A DNA stretch of 20,000 nucleotides from Chromera velia (Eukaryota > Sar > Chromeraceae): positions 1-20,000 of the forward strand of contig JAHBMJ010000134.1 in assembly GCA_018398765.1 (NCBI GenBank), given 5' to 3'. This document shows, piece by piece, positions 7,359 to 15,847 of this stretch (its first letter is position 1; each line of letters begins with the position of its first letter). The notes beneath the pieces are model-generated. The model was not told the DNA's origin. It saw only the letters and a program-made list of their open reading frames with translations, and searched no databases. A program made the position numbers and the translations under genes.

Positions 7359-8305
7359 ATGAGGGATACAGTCAGATTTGACAAGCTTGAACAGATTGGG
7401 AAGGTCAAGCGAGTGACTACGGTCTTTATCCCAGGAAAAACAAACGGACAGGTCTGGTATACCACCTTTAATGCAAAGGCAGATGCGGGAAACCTAAATG
7501 TGAACGAGAAAAAACTGTTGCTGGTAGGTCACTTTGAAGATCCTGACCTTATCCTGTGGTGGAATGAAAACTCTGCTTCCACCACGGCTTCAGAGGAGGT
7601 TGACACCTTGTTCCTGGAAGCGCATGGCAGCACCGGTGTAACACAGGCGCACGCCGTCTACGGTATGGCTGACATGTGGCTGAACCTCGGAGATGACTAT
7701 GACGTATTCGTTGAATGATTCGTCAACGTCTACATCCAGACAAATCCAAACAGAAGAAGGAATGACAGAATCAGTTCCTTTATCAACGCGCTTTATCCCG
7801 AGCTCAGAGAAGAGCTGGAGATAGAACAGATCTACACCGATTGGGACCAATTAAAGAGGAGAGTCGGGTACCTCCATGCCAAGCAACAGAAGAAAGCAAG
7901 GGCTCGAATTGCGGGGGTGCAACAGAGAGACGAGAGAGATGAACTAGCCGAGTTACGGAAACGGCTCGATCAGTAAGCTGCTCAGATCACAGCTCTGAGA
8001 GGTCGCAGCCGTGGCCGTGGGGGATTTACCGACCGGGGGCGCGGTCGCGGTAGGGGTGGCTTCGGCTATTACCCCGTCTACCTGTCTCCCATGCATGGAC
8101 TCCGAGGCCATACATTTGGCACGTACGGTCGAGGTGGCTTCAATGGCTACTTCAGAGGCATGGAGGCATGAGAGGAAGAGGAGGCCACTACCAACAGTAT
8201 GGAGGCAACAACGGTTTCAACAATGGTCCCCCCCGTTGCTACACTTGCAACCAGCCTGGCCACAAGGCCTCAAATTGTCCTGGGCAGGGAAACGACCCGG
8301 GTGGA
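7359..8305 (+). pseudogene. gag: gag (capsid and nucleocapsid), decayed
   Basis: Gag would form the virus-like particle and bind the element RNA. The start ATG at 7359 opens a 119-codon stretch that ends at TGA 7716-7718. The same frame continues with a typical Ty3-type capsid segment (RISSFINALYPELREELEIE), a charged coiled-coil-like helix, and a second stop, TAA 7974-7976. An RGG-rich basic region follows (GRSRGRGG and RGRGRGRGG, about 8000-8050), suited to RNA binding. Near 8160 the frame changes, and in the new frame a CCHC zinc knuckle CYTCNQPGHKASNC (8237-8278) is intact. The codon contexts of both stops fit CGA to TGA and CAA to TAA changes. The gag product is therefore broken at three places or more. 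Confidence 0.85.
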
Positions 8306-8556
8306 TTGGCGTAGAGGTTCCCCAGTCCACCCAGCAGTTTGCGAAGCCTCGTCCTCTCCCGATTCCCCCGTGTGTGCGTGTAAAAAAGAAACATGTAGAC
8401 TGTGAGCGAGAGGATGACAATGAGAAAGGAAGAGTCCCGAAGTCGCAGGTTTCTCAGTCGCCTGTGTCCTTCCCTTCTCCGGCAGAGCATGCAGACAGAC
8501 AGACCGACTTTGAACAAGCAAATTCAGAGAAAATGGAGGCAGAGATGGCGCAGTAA
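8290..8556 (+). pseudogene. Gag-Pol linker region, frame-shifted
   Basis: Between the zinc knuckle and the protease, the readable frame is offset from both neighbours (open to TAA 8554-8556). It encodes a Pro/Ser/Lys-rich, disordered-looking segment, including PRPLPIPPCVRVKKKH and SQVSQSPVSFPSPAEHADRQ. Such linkers are common upstream of retroelement protease. The frame moves 0 to 2 to 1 to 0 from gag to pol, each step equal to a one-base loss. One of these could be a natural ribosomal frameshift site, but three in a row fit decay better. Confidence 0.55.
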
Positions 8557-8576
8557 AGGTCGGTCCCAGGCTTTTC

Positions 8577-9893
8577 GTGACAATGTTGCTGTTTGGTAAG
8601 CCTGTGTCTGTCCTTATTGACACAGGAGCGGAAACTTCGTTCATTGATGTGAATATGACCTTGCATGCTGATGCAAATGTCGACAAGCCCACGGTGGGTC
8701 TATCTACAGTGGGACAGATGGGCGTGTCGGTGGTGGGGGAGATTACGGCCAAGTTTTCTCACCTTTCCCTACCTAAAAAAGTATTCCCACACCGCCTGAC
8801 CATCACAGAAGACTCGGGGTATGAAGCAGTCTTGGGGCAAGACTTTTTGAAGCTGTTGGACCCAGTAGTACAGTACCACTACTGTGAAGACCGTCTGAAC
8901 ATTGCGGACCTCCCCTCCTTCAAAGTCTGGTTCGAGGATGGGAGGAAACCGATGCGTGTCTCCGCCTTCACGCGCATGAAAGTCCCTAAAAGAGCGAGGG
9001 CTCTTGTGTGTATGCAGGTTGAGGGGATGGAAGGGGAGGAGACGGTCATTTTGAGAAGGAATTACCCGAGGAGGTTTCCGGAACTTGCCATCCCGGACCA
9101 AGTAGTAGACGTCAAAGCTAGAGTCGCCACAGTAGAAGTCATGAACATCGCCACCAACCTCATTCGCCTAGGACCGAATTCACTCCTGACTTTTACAGAG
9201 CCGTTCTCTCATGTGTCATCCGTTGCAGCAGTCATCACCAACGCTCCTGCCTCTGCCTATACACAGCAACCGCCGATTCCCAAGAAAGAAGACTCGCCTG
9301 TCTCTCCCCCTCCCTCGCAGAAGCTTCCGCCCGTGGATCTCTCTCACCTGTCATGCGAGTTGAGGGAGAGATACGAGGGGGTCCTTCAAGAATATTCCGA
9401 TCTCTGGTCTTGCTCTCGTTTCGACATTGGAGAGCTGAGAGTGGATGGAAAGCCTTTCGAGGTGACCATTCCTACTGGAGATTCCCCTCCCATTCGCTGG
9501 AACCAAGACAGAATCCCGTACCACCAGAGAGAGCATATGAAAAAGGAGTTGCAAGAGGTGGAAGAAGGGGGAGTGATTCATCCCTCCACTTCTCGATGGG
9601 CCGCCCCAGTCGTTCTAATCAAGAAACCAGATGGGACGACCCATTTCTGTCTAGATTTCCGCAAACTAAATCAAGCCACCAAGAGAGATCTTTTTCCCCT
9701 CCCCCAAATTCAAGAGACACTCGACCGCCTTGCAGGAGTCAAGGTGTTTTCAGCACTTGATTACACCTCTGGCTTCCAGCAACTCCACATGTACCCCGAC
9801 CACGCAGAGAAAACCGCCTTCGTCACTCTGTTTGGACTTTACGAATTCACCAAGATGCCCTTTAGGTTGGTGAATGCCCCTTCTATTTTCTAG
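8577..9893 (+). pseudogene. pol: pol part 1: aspartic protease and N-terminal reverse transcriptase
   Basis: The frame is already protein-like upstream of the ATG at 8577 (from about 8520), so this ATG is not necessarily a true start. The protease carries VLIDTGAETSFID, with the catalytic Asp at 8619-8621, and a later AVLGQDFL block typical of retropepsins. After a linker, reverse transcriptase motifs follow in order: GGVIHPSTSRWAAPVVLIKK, the CLDFRKLN block, FSALDYTSGFQQLHMYPDHA with the first catalytic Asp, then KMPFRLVNAPSIF. The frame ends at TAG 9891-9893, exactly where Ty3/Gypsy enzymes usually have Gln (CAG), so a single C-to-T change explains the break. The role would be polyprotein cleavage and cDNA synthesis. 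Confidence 0.9.
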
Positions 9894-10775
9894 AGAGCCA
9901 TGAATTTGGTTCTTGCAGGTCTGTTCAGAGACCTCGCTCTCGTTTATGTCGACGACATCATCGTCTTCAGCCGATCTCATGATGAGCACATCCAGGACTT
10001 GAGGGAGGTTTTGAATTTGGTGAGGAAAACAAATTTGAAGCTCAAACTCGAGAAGGCACAGATTGCCATGACAGAGGTAGAGTATTTGGGACATACGGTA
10101 TCAGAAAAGGGGGTGAGACCGAGCAGAAAGAACATCCGGAAAATTCTGCAGTGGGAGCCACCGCAGGACAGGAAGGAGCTCTGCTCTTTTCTGTATCTGT
10201 GCTCCTACTACCGTCATTTTATTGCAGGTTTTGCTCGTCTCTCCTTCCCTCTCTTTCAGATGTTGCTTCCTGCAGATGAGCAAGGCAGACCGGTCCCGTT
10301 TGTTTGGAATGGAGAAAACGAGGAAATTTTTGGGGAGTTGAAAGAGAGGCTGACGACCCCTCCGATTCTCGGCTTCCCAGACATGAGCCTGCCATTCAGG
10401 GTGAAACCTAGGGTGAAACCGAACCTAGAACCGGATGCATGTGAAGTGTCTGTGGGAGGCGTGCTCACGCAGATGCAGAAGGGAAGGGAAGTGATAATTA
10501 CGTACGTCAGTAGGGGGTTGAGTGTGGCAGAAAAAAATTATAGCCCCACCAAGAGGGAGGCCTTGGGGGCTGTCTACTGCTGCAAGCAGTGGAGGCATTA
10601 CCTATTTGGGGGGGCAGTGTATGTGATCACGGATCACAAACCGAATTTAGCGATGTCCGACCACAAAGTAGCGAACAAAAGGGTACACAACTGGGCGTTG
10701 GAGTTGCAAGAGTACAGGTTGACGTTCGTTCACAAGGTGAGAAAGGAACATGTGGACGCAGACGCCGTTTCATGA
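9894..10775 (+). pseudogene. pol: pol part 2: reverse transcriptase catalytic core and RNase H
   Basis: Continues the same frame after the 9891 stop. The catalytic YVDD box (LALVYVDDIIVFSRSHDEH, 9945-9956) is intact, followed by KLKLEKAQIAMTEVEYLGH and the connection region. RNase H, which degrades the RNA strand of the hybrid, shows its acidic residues in DACEVSVGGVLTQ, KREALGAV, YVITDHK and HVDADAVS. The frame ends at TGA 10773-10775, where homologues usually continue with Arg or a similar residue (CGA-to-TGA compatible). The RNase H N-terminus has a locally duplicated RVKPRVKP (about 10399-10422), a small slippage duplication just before the first catalytic Asp. Confidence 0.9.
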
Positions 10776-11497
10776 CAGCCACAGCCTCCCCCGTCTCTTC
10801 CTGTCTCCGTAGATAGCGGGGTCCCTTTATGCCATCACTGCAATCAGCCTGCTGACGGTAGCAAGGAGATTCGATCTAGCATGGCTGCCGCCCTGGCAGG
10901 TATGCAGGCAGGTGTGTCCCCTTTACAGGTTGAGAAGGGCTTTCTAGACCATGTGAAGGAGGAGTTGCCGAGAGACCCCTTGTTGAAAGATCATTTCAAA
11001 TACTTTGCAGAGGGGGTATTGCCTTGGGAGGCAAAGAAGGCGAAGCAAATTCTGTTGGAGGAAAGTGCATTTGAAGAGAGAAGAGGTTTATTATACAGGT
11101 ACGAAGGAAGGGGGACGGAAAGGAAAGAACAGTTGGTGGTGCCTGAGGCGTGCAGAAAGACGGTTTAAATTTTGTGATGAATCACGATCACCAGTTGGGG
11201 GGGTACCCAGGGGCAAATCGGCTGACAGAGAAGACTCTCCTACATTTTTGGTGGCCAGGTTTGAGAGCAGACGCGAGGGAGTGGGTCGCTTCCTGCCGAG
11301 AATGCAGGGAGAGGCTCAAACCAAAAGCAAAAAGAGCACCCCAGACTGTGCCTGTGCCTCCCCGTCCTTGGCACACGCTCGGCATTGATGTGTCAGGGCA
11401 CTTTCCCACGAGCAGGAGGGGAAACAGATTTGTGCTCGTTGTGACAGACCATTTTGGAAAGGACGGGAAAGGATGTGGAGACGTTTGCCCGCCCTAA
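10776..11497 (+). pseudogene. pol: pol part 3: RNase H-integrase linker, integrase zinc domain and first catalytic Asp
   Basis: The pol frame continues after the 10773 stop through a linker (CHHCNQPADG at about 10833) and an integrase N-terminal region up to 11168. Near 11155 the reading shifts by one base, and the zinc-binding domain follows: NHDHQLGGYPGANRLTEKTL then WVASCRECRERL. The usual second His of the HHCC site (GGH) is Tyr here (TAC, 11204-11206), another change compatible with C to T. The integrase core begins WHTLGIDVSGHFPTSRRGNR, with the first catalytic Asp at 11387-11389. The frame is lost again near 11465, and this segment ends at a stop at 11497. Confidence 0.85.
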
Positions 11498-11993
11498 GCT
11501 GCCCGCTCATCTCGTAGCACAAATTTTGGTTGATGAGATTTTCTGCAGGCATGGTCCCTTTGAGGTTCTCCTCTCAGATAGGGGAACGAATTTCCTGGTA
11601 GAAATCGTGAGTGAGGTGTCGAAGATTTTGAGAGTGAGGAGGAAGGTAACAGCAGGGTACCACCCTCAATGCACGGGACTGACAGAAAGATACAATCAGA
11701 CGTGGGAGCAAGGGGTTAGAAAGCAGTTGAGAGCAGAGAACGAGCTTGATTGGGATCTGTATTTGCAGCCCTTCAATTTCTCATACCGGATGACCGCGCA
11801 TTCCGAGACTGGATTGACCCCATTCCAGTTGACCCATGGGTACTATGAGCCGACCCATATACTGCGAGTAGAGCCCGTCTCGTCAGAGACCCGTTCCCCT
11901 CCGGTAGCTTACAACGACTACTATAGCGTGATCCGTCAGAACAGGTTGGAGTTGATTGAGATGGCACAAGCCAGGATGGAGAAATCGAGGTAA
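11454..11993 (+). pseudogene. pol: pol part 4: integrase catalytic core
   Basis: After the frame change near 11465 the original pol frame resumes. It carries the second catalytic Asp in VLLSDRGTNF (GAT 11577-11579) and the catalytic Glu in HPQCTGLTERYNQTW (GAA 11685-11687). There are 35 residues between them, the canonical D,35-E spacing. The segment continues through SYRMTAHSETGLTPFQLTHG, a block conserved in Ty3/Gypsy integrases, and stops at TAA 11991-11993. The integrase would insert the cDNA into the host genome and make the 5-bp duplication seen at the ends. Confidence 0.9.
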
Positions 11994-12623
11994 GAGAGAG
12001 AGTGGAAGAACCCGCCCCCTTAGAAGAGCAAATTCAGAGTAGGGGATCAGGTGTTGGTGTGAAAGCCTGTCAATCTGCTCACAGGTAGAGTGGATGGAGG
12101 AAAGTTTATAAAAAAGTTGGAAGGGATTTATCTGGTTGTTTCCCTTCCGGATGGATGGCCCCACAACGCCGTTGTCAGGCAGTTGGGGGGAGGAAAGAGC
12201 ATGACGATCTCCACAGACAGATTGGAGTTATGGAAGATGGCAAAGGAAGTGAGAGAGGAGATGAAGGGGAGAAAGAGGGAGGAGAGAGAAATAGAGGAAG
12301 GGAGAGAGAAAAGCAAGAGAGCGGCGTCAGAGTCCGTATCGGATGTGATTAACAAGCTTAGCCTTAGAGAAGAGTGGCCGAGAGACAAGAAACCAGAGAG
12401 AGGGGAAGCGCTTCCCGAGTCGATGCAGGAAGAGAAGAGAGGAAAGAGAGTGAAGGCAGTTGAGGTGAAGTCGAGCAGAGAGAAGGATAGAAAGACGCAT
12501 TACAGAGTTGTCTACAATGATGGTTTGTTTTTGTGGCTGCCAGAGGATGAAGTGGGAGAGCCTAAGTTGGTGAATGAATTTGAAAGGAGTAAAGAAAGGA
12601 TTTTGCGTAGACGTAAAGACTAA
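11994..12623 (+). pseudogene. pol: pol part 5: integrase C-terminus and chromodomain-like tail
   Basis: The same frame continues after 11993 with two more stops, TAG 12021-12023 and TGA 12060-12062. The second interrupts the KFRVGDQVLV block, which begins the integrase C-terminal domain; KLEGIYLVVSLPDGWP follows. A long Lys/Glu/Arg-rich linker (about 12235-12450) leads to a last domain, HYRVVYNDGLFLWLPEDEVG then EPKLVNEFERSKERILRRR, before the TAA at 12621-12623. Its order of a YxVxY strand, an aromatic/WxPEDE-like block and a C-terminal helix matches chromodomains of chromoviruses, which steer integration to marked chromatin. The match is by eye; the first strand and the aromatic cage are only partly conserved. 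Confidence 0.75.
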
Positions 12624-12792
12624 CTGTCCGATCCTTTGTCCATGCATTTGAACGTTTTCTTTCCTTTTTCCATGCCCTTCCCGCCCGATCTTTTCACGTA
12701 TGTCGGCAGCGATCTGTAGCTCGTTGCTTGGTTTCTTTGGCTGCTGGGAGCGCCGGTGCAGACCAGAGTCATTGAGAAAAGTGAAGCAATAA

Positions 12793-12811
12793 ATTGTGCG
12801 GGACGCACAAT
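12793..12811 (+). promoter_or_regulatory. Perfect hairpin upstream of the polypurine tract
   Basis: ATTGTGCG and CGCACAAT flank a 3-base GGA loop, giving an 8-bp stem. A half copy, CTTGTGCGGGG, follows immediately. It lies 18 bp before the 3' LTR in the element's 3' untranslated region. Its role is unknown. Confidence 0.5.
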
Positions 12812-12814
12812 CTT

Positions 12815-12828
12815 GTGCGGGGTGTGGT
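12815..12828 (+). promoter_or_regulatory. G-rich candidate polypurine tract
   Basis: GTGCGGGGTGTGGT directly precedes the 3' LTR, where the plus-strand primer must lie. It is G-rich rather than purely purine, so it is either an unusual or a mutated tract. Confidence 0.4.
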
Positions 12829-13086
12829 TGTTACGGACCTTTGGACCTAGGCTCGATTTGGTCCTTAGAGTAATACAGAGAATTAATAGCATTAAATACA
12901 CACTGTAATACAAAGGCATGCACGTCTATATCTCAGCCTTTACAATACAAATTGATTGAGCCTGTTAGAAGGACCAAGTCTTTCCTGATCGATAGAGAAG
13001 GCTCTTGCGTGTCTGACAGATTCCCTGTATGTAGAACTTGTGTGTATGAGTTGATTCCTAAGTTCTAGAGAGTTTAAGGTAGAACA
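12829..13086 (+). repeat. 3' LTR (258 bp)
   Basis: Same length as the 5' LTR, with 11 differences and the same TG...CA ends. It would provide 3' end formation of the element RNA. The TATA-like box of the 5' copy reads TACAAA here (12909-12914). Confidence 0.95.
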
Positions 13087-13091
13087 TAGCC
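13087..13091. repeat. Target-site duplication TAGCC, right copy
   Basis: Matches 6834-6838 exactly. Confidence 0.9.
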
Positions 13092-13630
13092 AATCAGTGG
13101 GGACAGTCTTTGTAGAAATGTTTTACTCCAGTGCTCCATAATTTATGAATGCCTCAGTTGACCCTATCACTCTCTAGATCGCTCTTAACCCGAGTTATGG
13201 GACAAATTTAAGAATTGGAAGTTGGAACGGCCAAGTAGGAATTTAGCTAGCAATTTAGACTCCAAATTTCTCACTTAATTTAGAACTATAATAAATTAGT
13301 AGTAATAATTTGGAAATCACTAGGAAATTAGAAACTTAATGTAAAATCCTCCCCTTTTTAGAATTAGAAACTTAATTCACTTTTTTGTCGCTTCATCTTG
13401 CGCAACGTCTTTCAGTCTGGCAGCTAGCAAACGTTCTCAAGCCCTACCTTTCTGCAGTTTTGCAGTTCTAACAGATAGCAAATCGAAACCGCATCACTTC
13501 AAAGAAGAAAGACAAAAGAGTGAAAAGGATTACCACGCGGAGGCAACGTGAAGCAACCGAGAGCTCATTCAATCGTTTCCTTGCGATTTTTGATATGCCC
13601 TTACTGCAATAATTCGCAGTCTCTTGTCTT
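13092..13630. other. AT-rich intergenic stretch, no gene seen
   Basis: AT-rich with repeated AATTTAG-like words and a short direct repeat ATTAGAAACTTAAT (about 13327 and 13364). The composition resembles the AT-rich island at 15.7-18.3 kb. No reading frame or RNA gene is supported. Confidence 0.5.
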
Positions 13631-13633
13631 CTC

Positions 13634-13984
13634 TCAAAGTTTCATTTCCCTTTCCCTGTGAAGGACATTCGCCCTCACTGTATTCTTGCCAAACATAAGA
13701 CGCAGCAGGAGGACTCCAGGGCTTGCCTTCCCATTATCTCCGACAGGGTCACGAAGGACTTCCCATGGCGTTGAGGAGACGTGATCGGTCAACAATGGAG
13801 TCTTTTCGCTCCTCCATCTGCTCAGTCTGCCTCCAAAAACGTGCAAGAGGAGATGTAGAACGATTCCTGAGCCCTCTGTGAAGAGCAGGAACGTGCTGGT
13901 CCCATCGCAAAGAAGGATGACGGAGAGTCCTGCGGCTGGGTCACCAGCTTCAGAATCCTTTCTTCTCTTTCTTGTCTCCTCCAT
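13634..13984 (-). CDS. Unidentified 116-residue reading frame
   Basis: Starts at ATG (context GACTGAAGATGGAGG) and reads without interruption to a stop at 13634-13636. The N-terminus is charged (MEETRKRRKDSEAGDPAAG), followed by a hydrophobic stretch (LSVILLCDGTSTFLLF, then IVLHLLLHVFGG) and a mixed C-terminus. The composition is natural, without low complexity. The plus strand also has an open frame (13878-14246) over part of it. I favour minus because it stays open over the whole segment. It could be a single-exon gene or one exon of a larger one. The product is not recognised. Confidence 0.3.
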   Translation of the reverse strand: MEETRKRRKDSEAGDPAAGLSVILLCDGTSTFLLFTEGSGIVLHLLLHVFGGRLSRWRSEKTPLLTDHVSSTPWEVLRDPVGDNGKASPGVLLLRLMFGKNTVRANVLHREREMKL

Positions 13985-14175
13985 CTTCAGTCTAAATCGT
14001 GGCTTGTTTGGACTTCTGCCGTTCGAGACACAAAGTCTGAGTAATTACATTCGTTTCTTGAAGGATTTCTTCTGTGTTTCTGCCTACATGGGCGTCCCTG
14101 GTATCTCTTCTTTCGAGTCGCAGTTACCGTCTCCTTCCTCTTGTGCCTCTTTCTTTTCCCGTCTCCGGCTTGCAG

Positions 14176-14665
14176 TGGCTTGGGGATGGACAGGAGGTGT
14201 ATCTAAACCACGAAGAGAACAACGCGTTCATCGTGCAATGAAATAGCCGAAGACGGCCAAGAACGAGAAAGACAAGGAGTGCCGTCACTGCCCACCTGTT
14301 CGAATTCGTGAGGATGACCAACAGACCTGATCGCTCTTTGAAGTGAACTCCTTCCTCGACTATCGCTTTTCTTTGAAAAGAGCAAGCAGACTACGCCTAC
14401 CCGTTCTATGAGAGACACTTCAGGGACCTTACCGTGCACTCCTCACACCCGTCTCCTTTCTGAACTCCGTTCGGTTCTTCAAATGACTGAGAAGAGAGAG
14501 AAGAGAACTTCGAGACGTCTCGTTGGAGTTCGATCGCTTAGACATCCTGCACAGCATCGCGACGACTTCACCTCCCCTGCCGCTGCGCTCTTCTTCAAGG
14601 TCATTAACTGGAGGAACTTCAAGAAAACCTTCGCGGTCATCTCCGACAAAGCTTGGACCGTGTGA
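14176..14665 (+). other. Patchwork of protein-like segments in changing frames, possible decayed gene
   Basis: After an acceptor-like pyrimidine tract ending GGCTTGCAG (14175), the plus strand reads WLGDGQEVYLNHEENNAFIV and stops at 14239. Further protein-like pieces follow in other frames: KDKECRHCPPVRIREDDQQT (about 14268-14327), FEVNSFLDYRFS (about 14339), DYAYPFYERHFRDLTVHSSH (from 14389), EFDRLDILHSI (from 14526) and FFKVINWRNFKKTFAVISDK (about 14591-14650). The last piece has mostly C/G third positions. The order and spacing suggest one former coding region with several frameshifts, or small exons without clear borders. The minus strand also has short open frames here. The family is not recognised. 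Confidence 0.3.
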
Positions 14666-14778
14666 CTGTGAAGGATCGAATGAAGAGAAAAACGATTGAA
14701 GGGCATGCGATCAAACAGAAGCCTCACTCATTCTGTTCCTCTTAAAGTTTGGTCGGTTTCTTTTCTTTCTTGGTCCAT

Positions 14779-15132
14779 TCACATGCAGTTGTGCTCACTC
14801 GCTCTCTGCATACACCTCGATTGATCATCCGTCCGTCCATCCGTCCTTCCGTACGTGCACATGCAACAGCCCGGAGGATTTAGAGAGAGACGCGTCAGTT
14901 CCCCTTTCTTTCTTCTTTTTGGTCTTATCATGCTCTTGTGGACACCAATGAAACGGCGTGAATGTTTAAGGGTGAGTATGGTATCGTTGACCACATGTTT
15001 CCTATACATGTTGGTTCTTTGAGTTGTATGTCTCCGGTCTGCCTGACTCTTCATGCAAGGGTCGTGGTATGACTGATGTACATACGCCATGCCGGCAGGT
15101 GGCTTGCTGCGTAGTGATGAGGGTGGGGTCAA
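14779..15132 (-). CDS. Unidentified 117-residue reading frame
   Basis: Open from ATG at 15132 to a stop at 14779-14781; an internal ATG at 15090 is an alternative start. It is rich in His, Arg and Cys (MAYVHQSYHDPCMKSQADRR early, HKSMIRPKRRKKGELTRL in the middle). The C-terminal part (CCMCTYGRTDGRTDDQSRCM) overlaps a short GGAC-type tandem repeat and is less convincing. The same strand carries the better frame at 15231-15500, so both could belong to one gene. No family is recognised and chance cannot be excluded. Confidence 0.25.
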   Translation of the reverse strand: MTPPSSLRSKPPAGMAYVHQSYHDPCMKSQADRRHTTQRTNMYRKHVVNDTILTLKHSRRFIGVHKSMIRPKRRKKGELTRLSLNPPGCCMCTYGRTDGRTDDQSRCMQRASEHNCM

Positions 15133-15230
15133 AGTGCCACTCCGAGAGCCTTGTGCCTTATGCGGTCAGCAATGTGGATCCGCACTGCCGTTATGAAGAC
15201 CCCTGACCACGGATGTTTCGGTAAGCCCCC

Positions 15231-15500
15231 TCAACTTTCGTTGCTGTCGAGGCTGAGAGAGCGTGAAAGACCTGCCACCATACGGTGGATCGGCAAGTGG
15301 TCATACGGTGGACCGTTCTTTCTTCTTTTCTTCCTTTGGGGTTCTGGTGTTGTCTCACTTTTGCCTAGACTTTTGCATGCATTCTTGACAATTTCTTGTT
15401 CCGGCTTGCCATGCAAAGCTTTGAGAACGAAGGCATGCTGCATGCTTGGTGCTTCCTCTGCATGGTTATTGATTTGCCTATGGATTTGATTGAATACCAT
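15231..15500 (-). CDS. Unidentified 89-residue reading frame with a basic nuclear-signal-like motif
   Basis: From ATG at 15500 it reads MVFNQIHRQINNHAEEAPSM, then AFVLKALHGKPEQEIVKNAC, a basic QRKKRRKNG block and a Ser-rich end, stopping with TGA at 15231-15233. The amino-acid balance is natural. The basic block resembles a classical nuclear localisation signal. The frame is open upstream to about 15524, so it might be an exon of a longer gene. The plus-strand frame over the same bases is hydrophobic and Cys/Trp-rich and looks like its shadow. No family is recognised. Confidence 0.35.
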   Translation of the reverse strand: MVFNQIHRQINNHAEEAPSMQHAFVLKALHGKPEQEIVKNACKSLGKSETTPEPQRKKRRKNGPPYDHLPIHRMVAGLSRSLSLDSNES

Positions 15501-15624
15501 CACAGAATACGTGCATGCATTGGATTAGATTCTGGAGTACATGGATTGAATTAAATTGAATTTCTGTTCCAGGTTTGTCCCGAGGTTCACTGCCGGGGGA
15601 TGGCTACGTCACGGCTTGCATTCC

Positions 15625-15682
15625 TGTGACTGTATATACATCTGGGCTAGTATCTGGATATACAGTCCTAGATACAGTCACA
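15625..15682. repeat. Inverted repeat with a doubled right arm
   Basis: TGTGACTGTAT at 15625-15635 pairs perfectly with ATACAGTCACA at 15672-15682. A second, nested right arm, TATACAGTC (15659-15667), can pair with GACTGTATA of the left arm. The two hairpins are mutually exclusive. It may be the core of a small decayed inverted-repeat element. Confidence 0.6.
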
Positions 15683-15847
15683 TTCGAACCTAGCATTATA
15701 ACGCTGTCACGTCGCTGTGGCTGTTTAAATAACTTTCAATTTACATTCCACGCCTCGCAAGTATGAGCTAGAGTTTGAGACTTTGATAACTTTGAGTAAC
15801 TTAGATGAGTGATTTAAAGTAATCTAGAAAGCAATTTAGAGTAATTT

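Larger units (their letters stand above)
6839..13086 (+). mobile_element. Ty3/Gypsy chromovirus-like LTR retrotransposon, complete but inactivated
   Basis: A 6248-bp element bounded by two 258-bp LTRs that start TGTTACGG and end GTAGAACA. The 5-bp target duplication TAGCC lies at 6834-6838 and 13087-13091. Domain order is gag with CCHC knuckle, protease, reverse transcriptase, RNase H, integrase and chromodomain-like tail. Having integrase after RNase H is diagnostic of Ty3/Gypsy rather than Copia, and a chromodomain after integrase defines chromoviruses. Gag and most of pol share one frame. In-frame stops fall at 7716, 7974, 9891, 10773, 11991, 12021 and 12060. Frame changes fall near 8160, 8290, 8520, 11155 and 11465. 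The element cannot make its proteins as it stands, although its LTRs and signals remain. Confidence 0.95.

Noticed and set aside
6902-7465. 187-codon minus-strand frame over the 5' LTR and leader
   Set aside because: Antisense to the LTR and gag start, matching no retroelement product; a shadow frame.
7716-12062. Possible alternative genetic code or stop-codon readthrough in the retrotransposon
   Set aside because: TAA, TAG and TGA all occur in frame, together with about five frameshifts, which a code change or single readthrough site cannot explain.
15675-15700. tRNA B-box-like GGTTCGAAT on the minus strand
   Set aside because: The flanking bases do not form a T-stem and no A box or cloverleaf is found.
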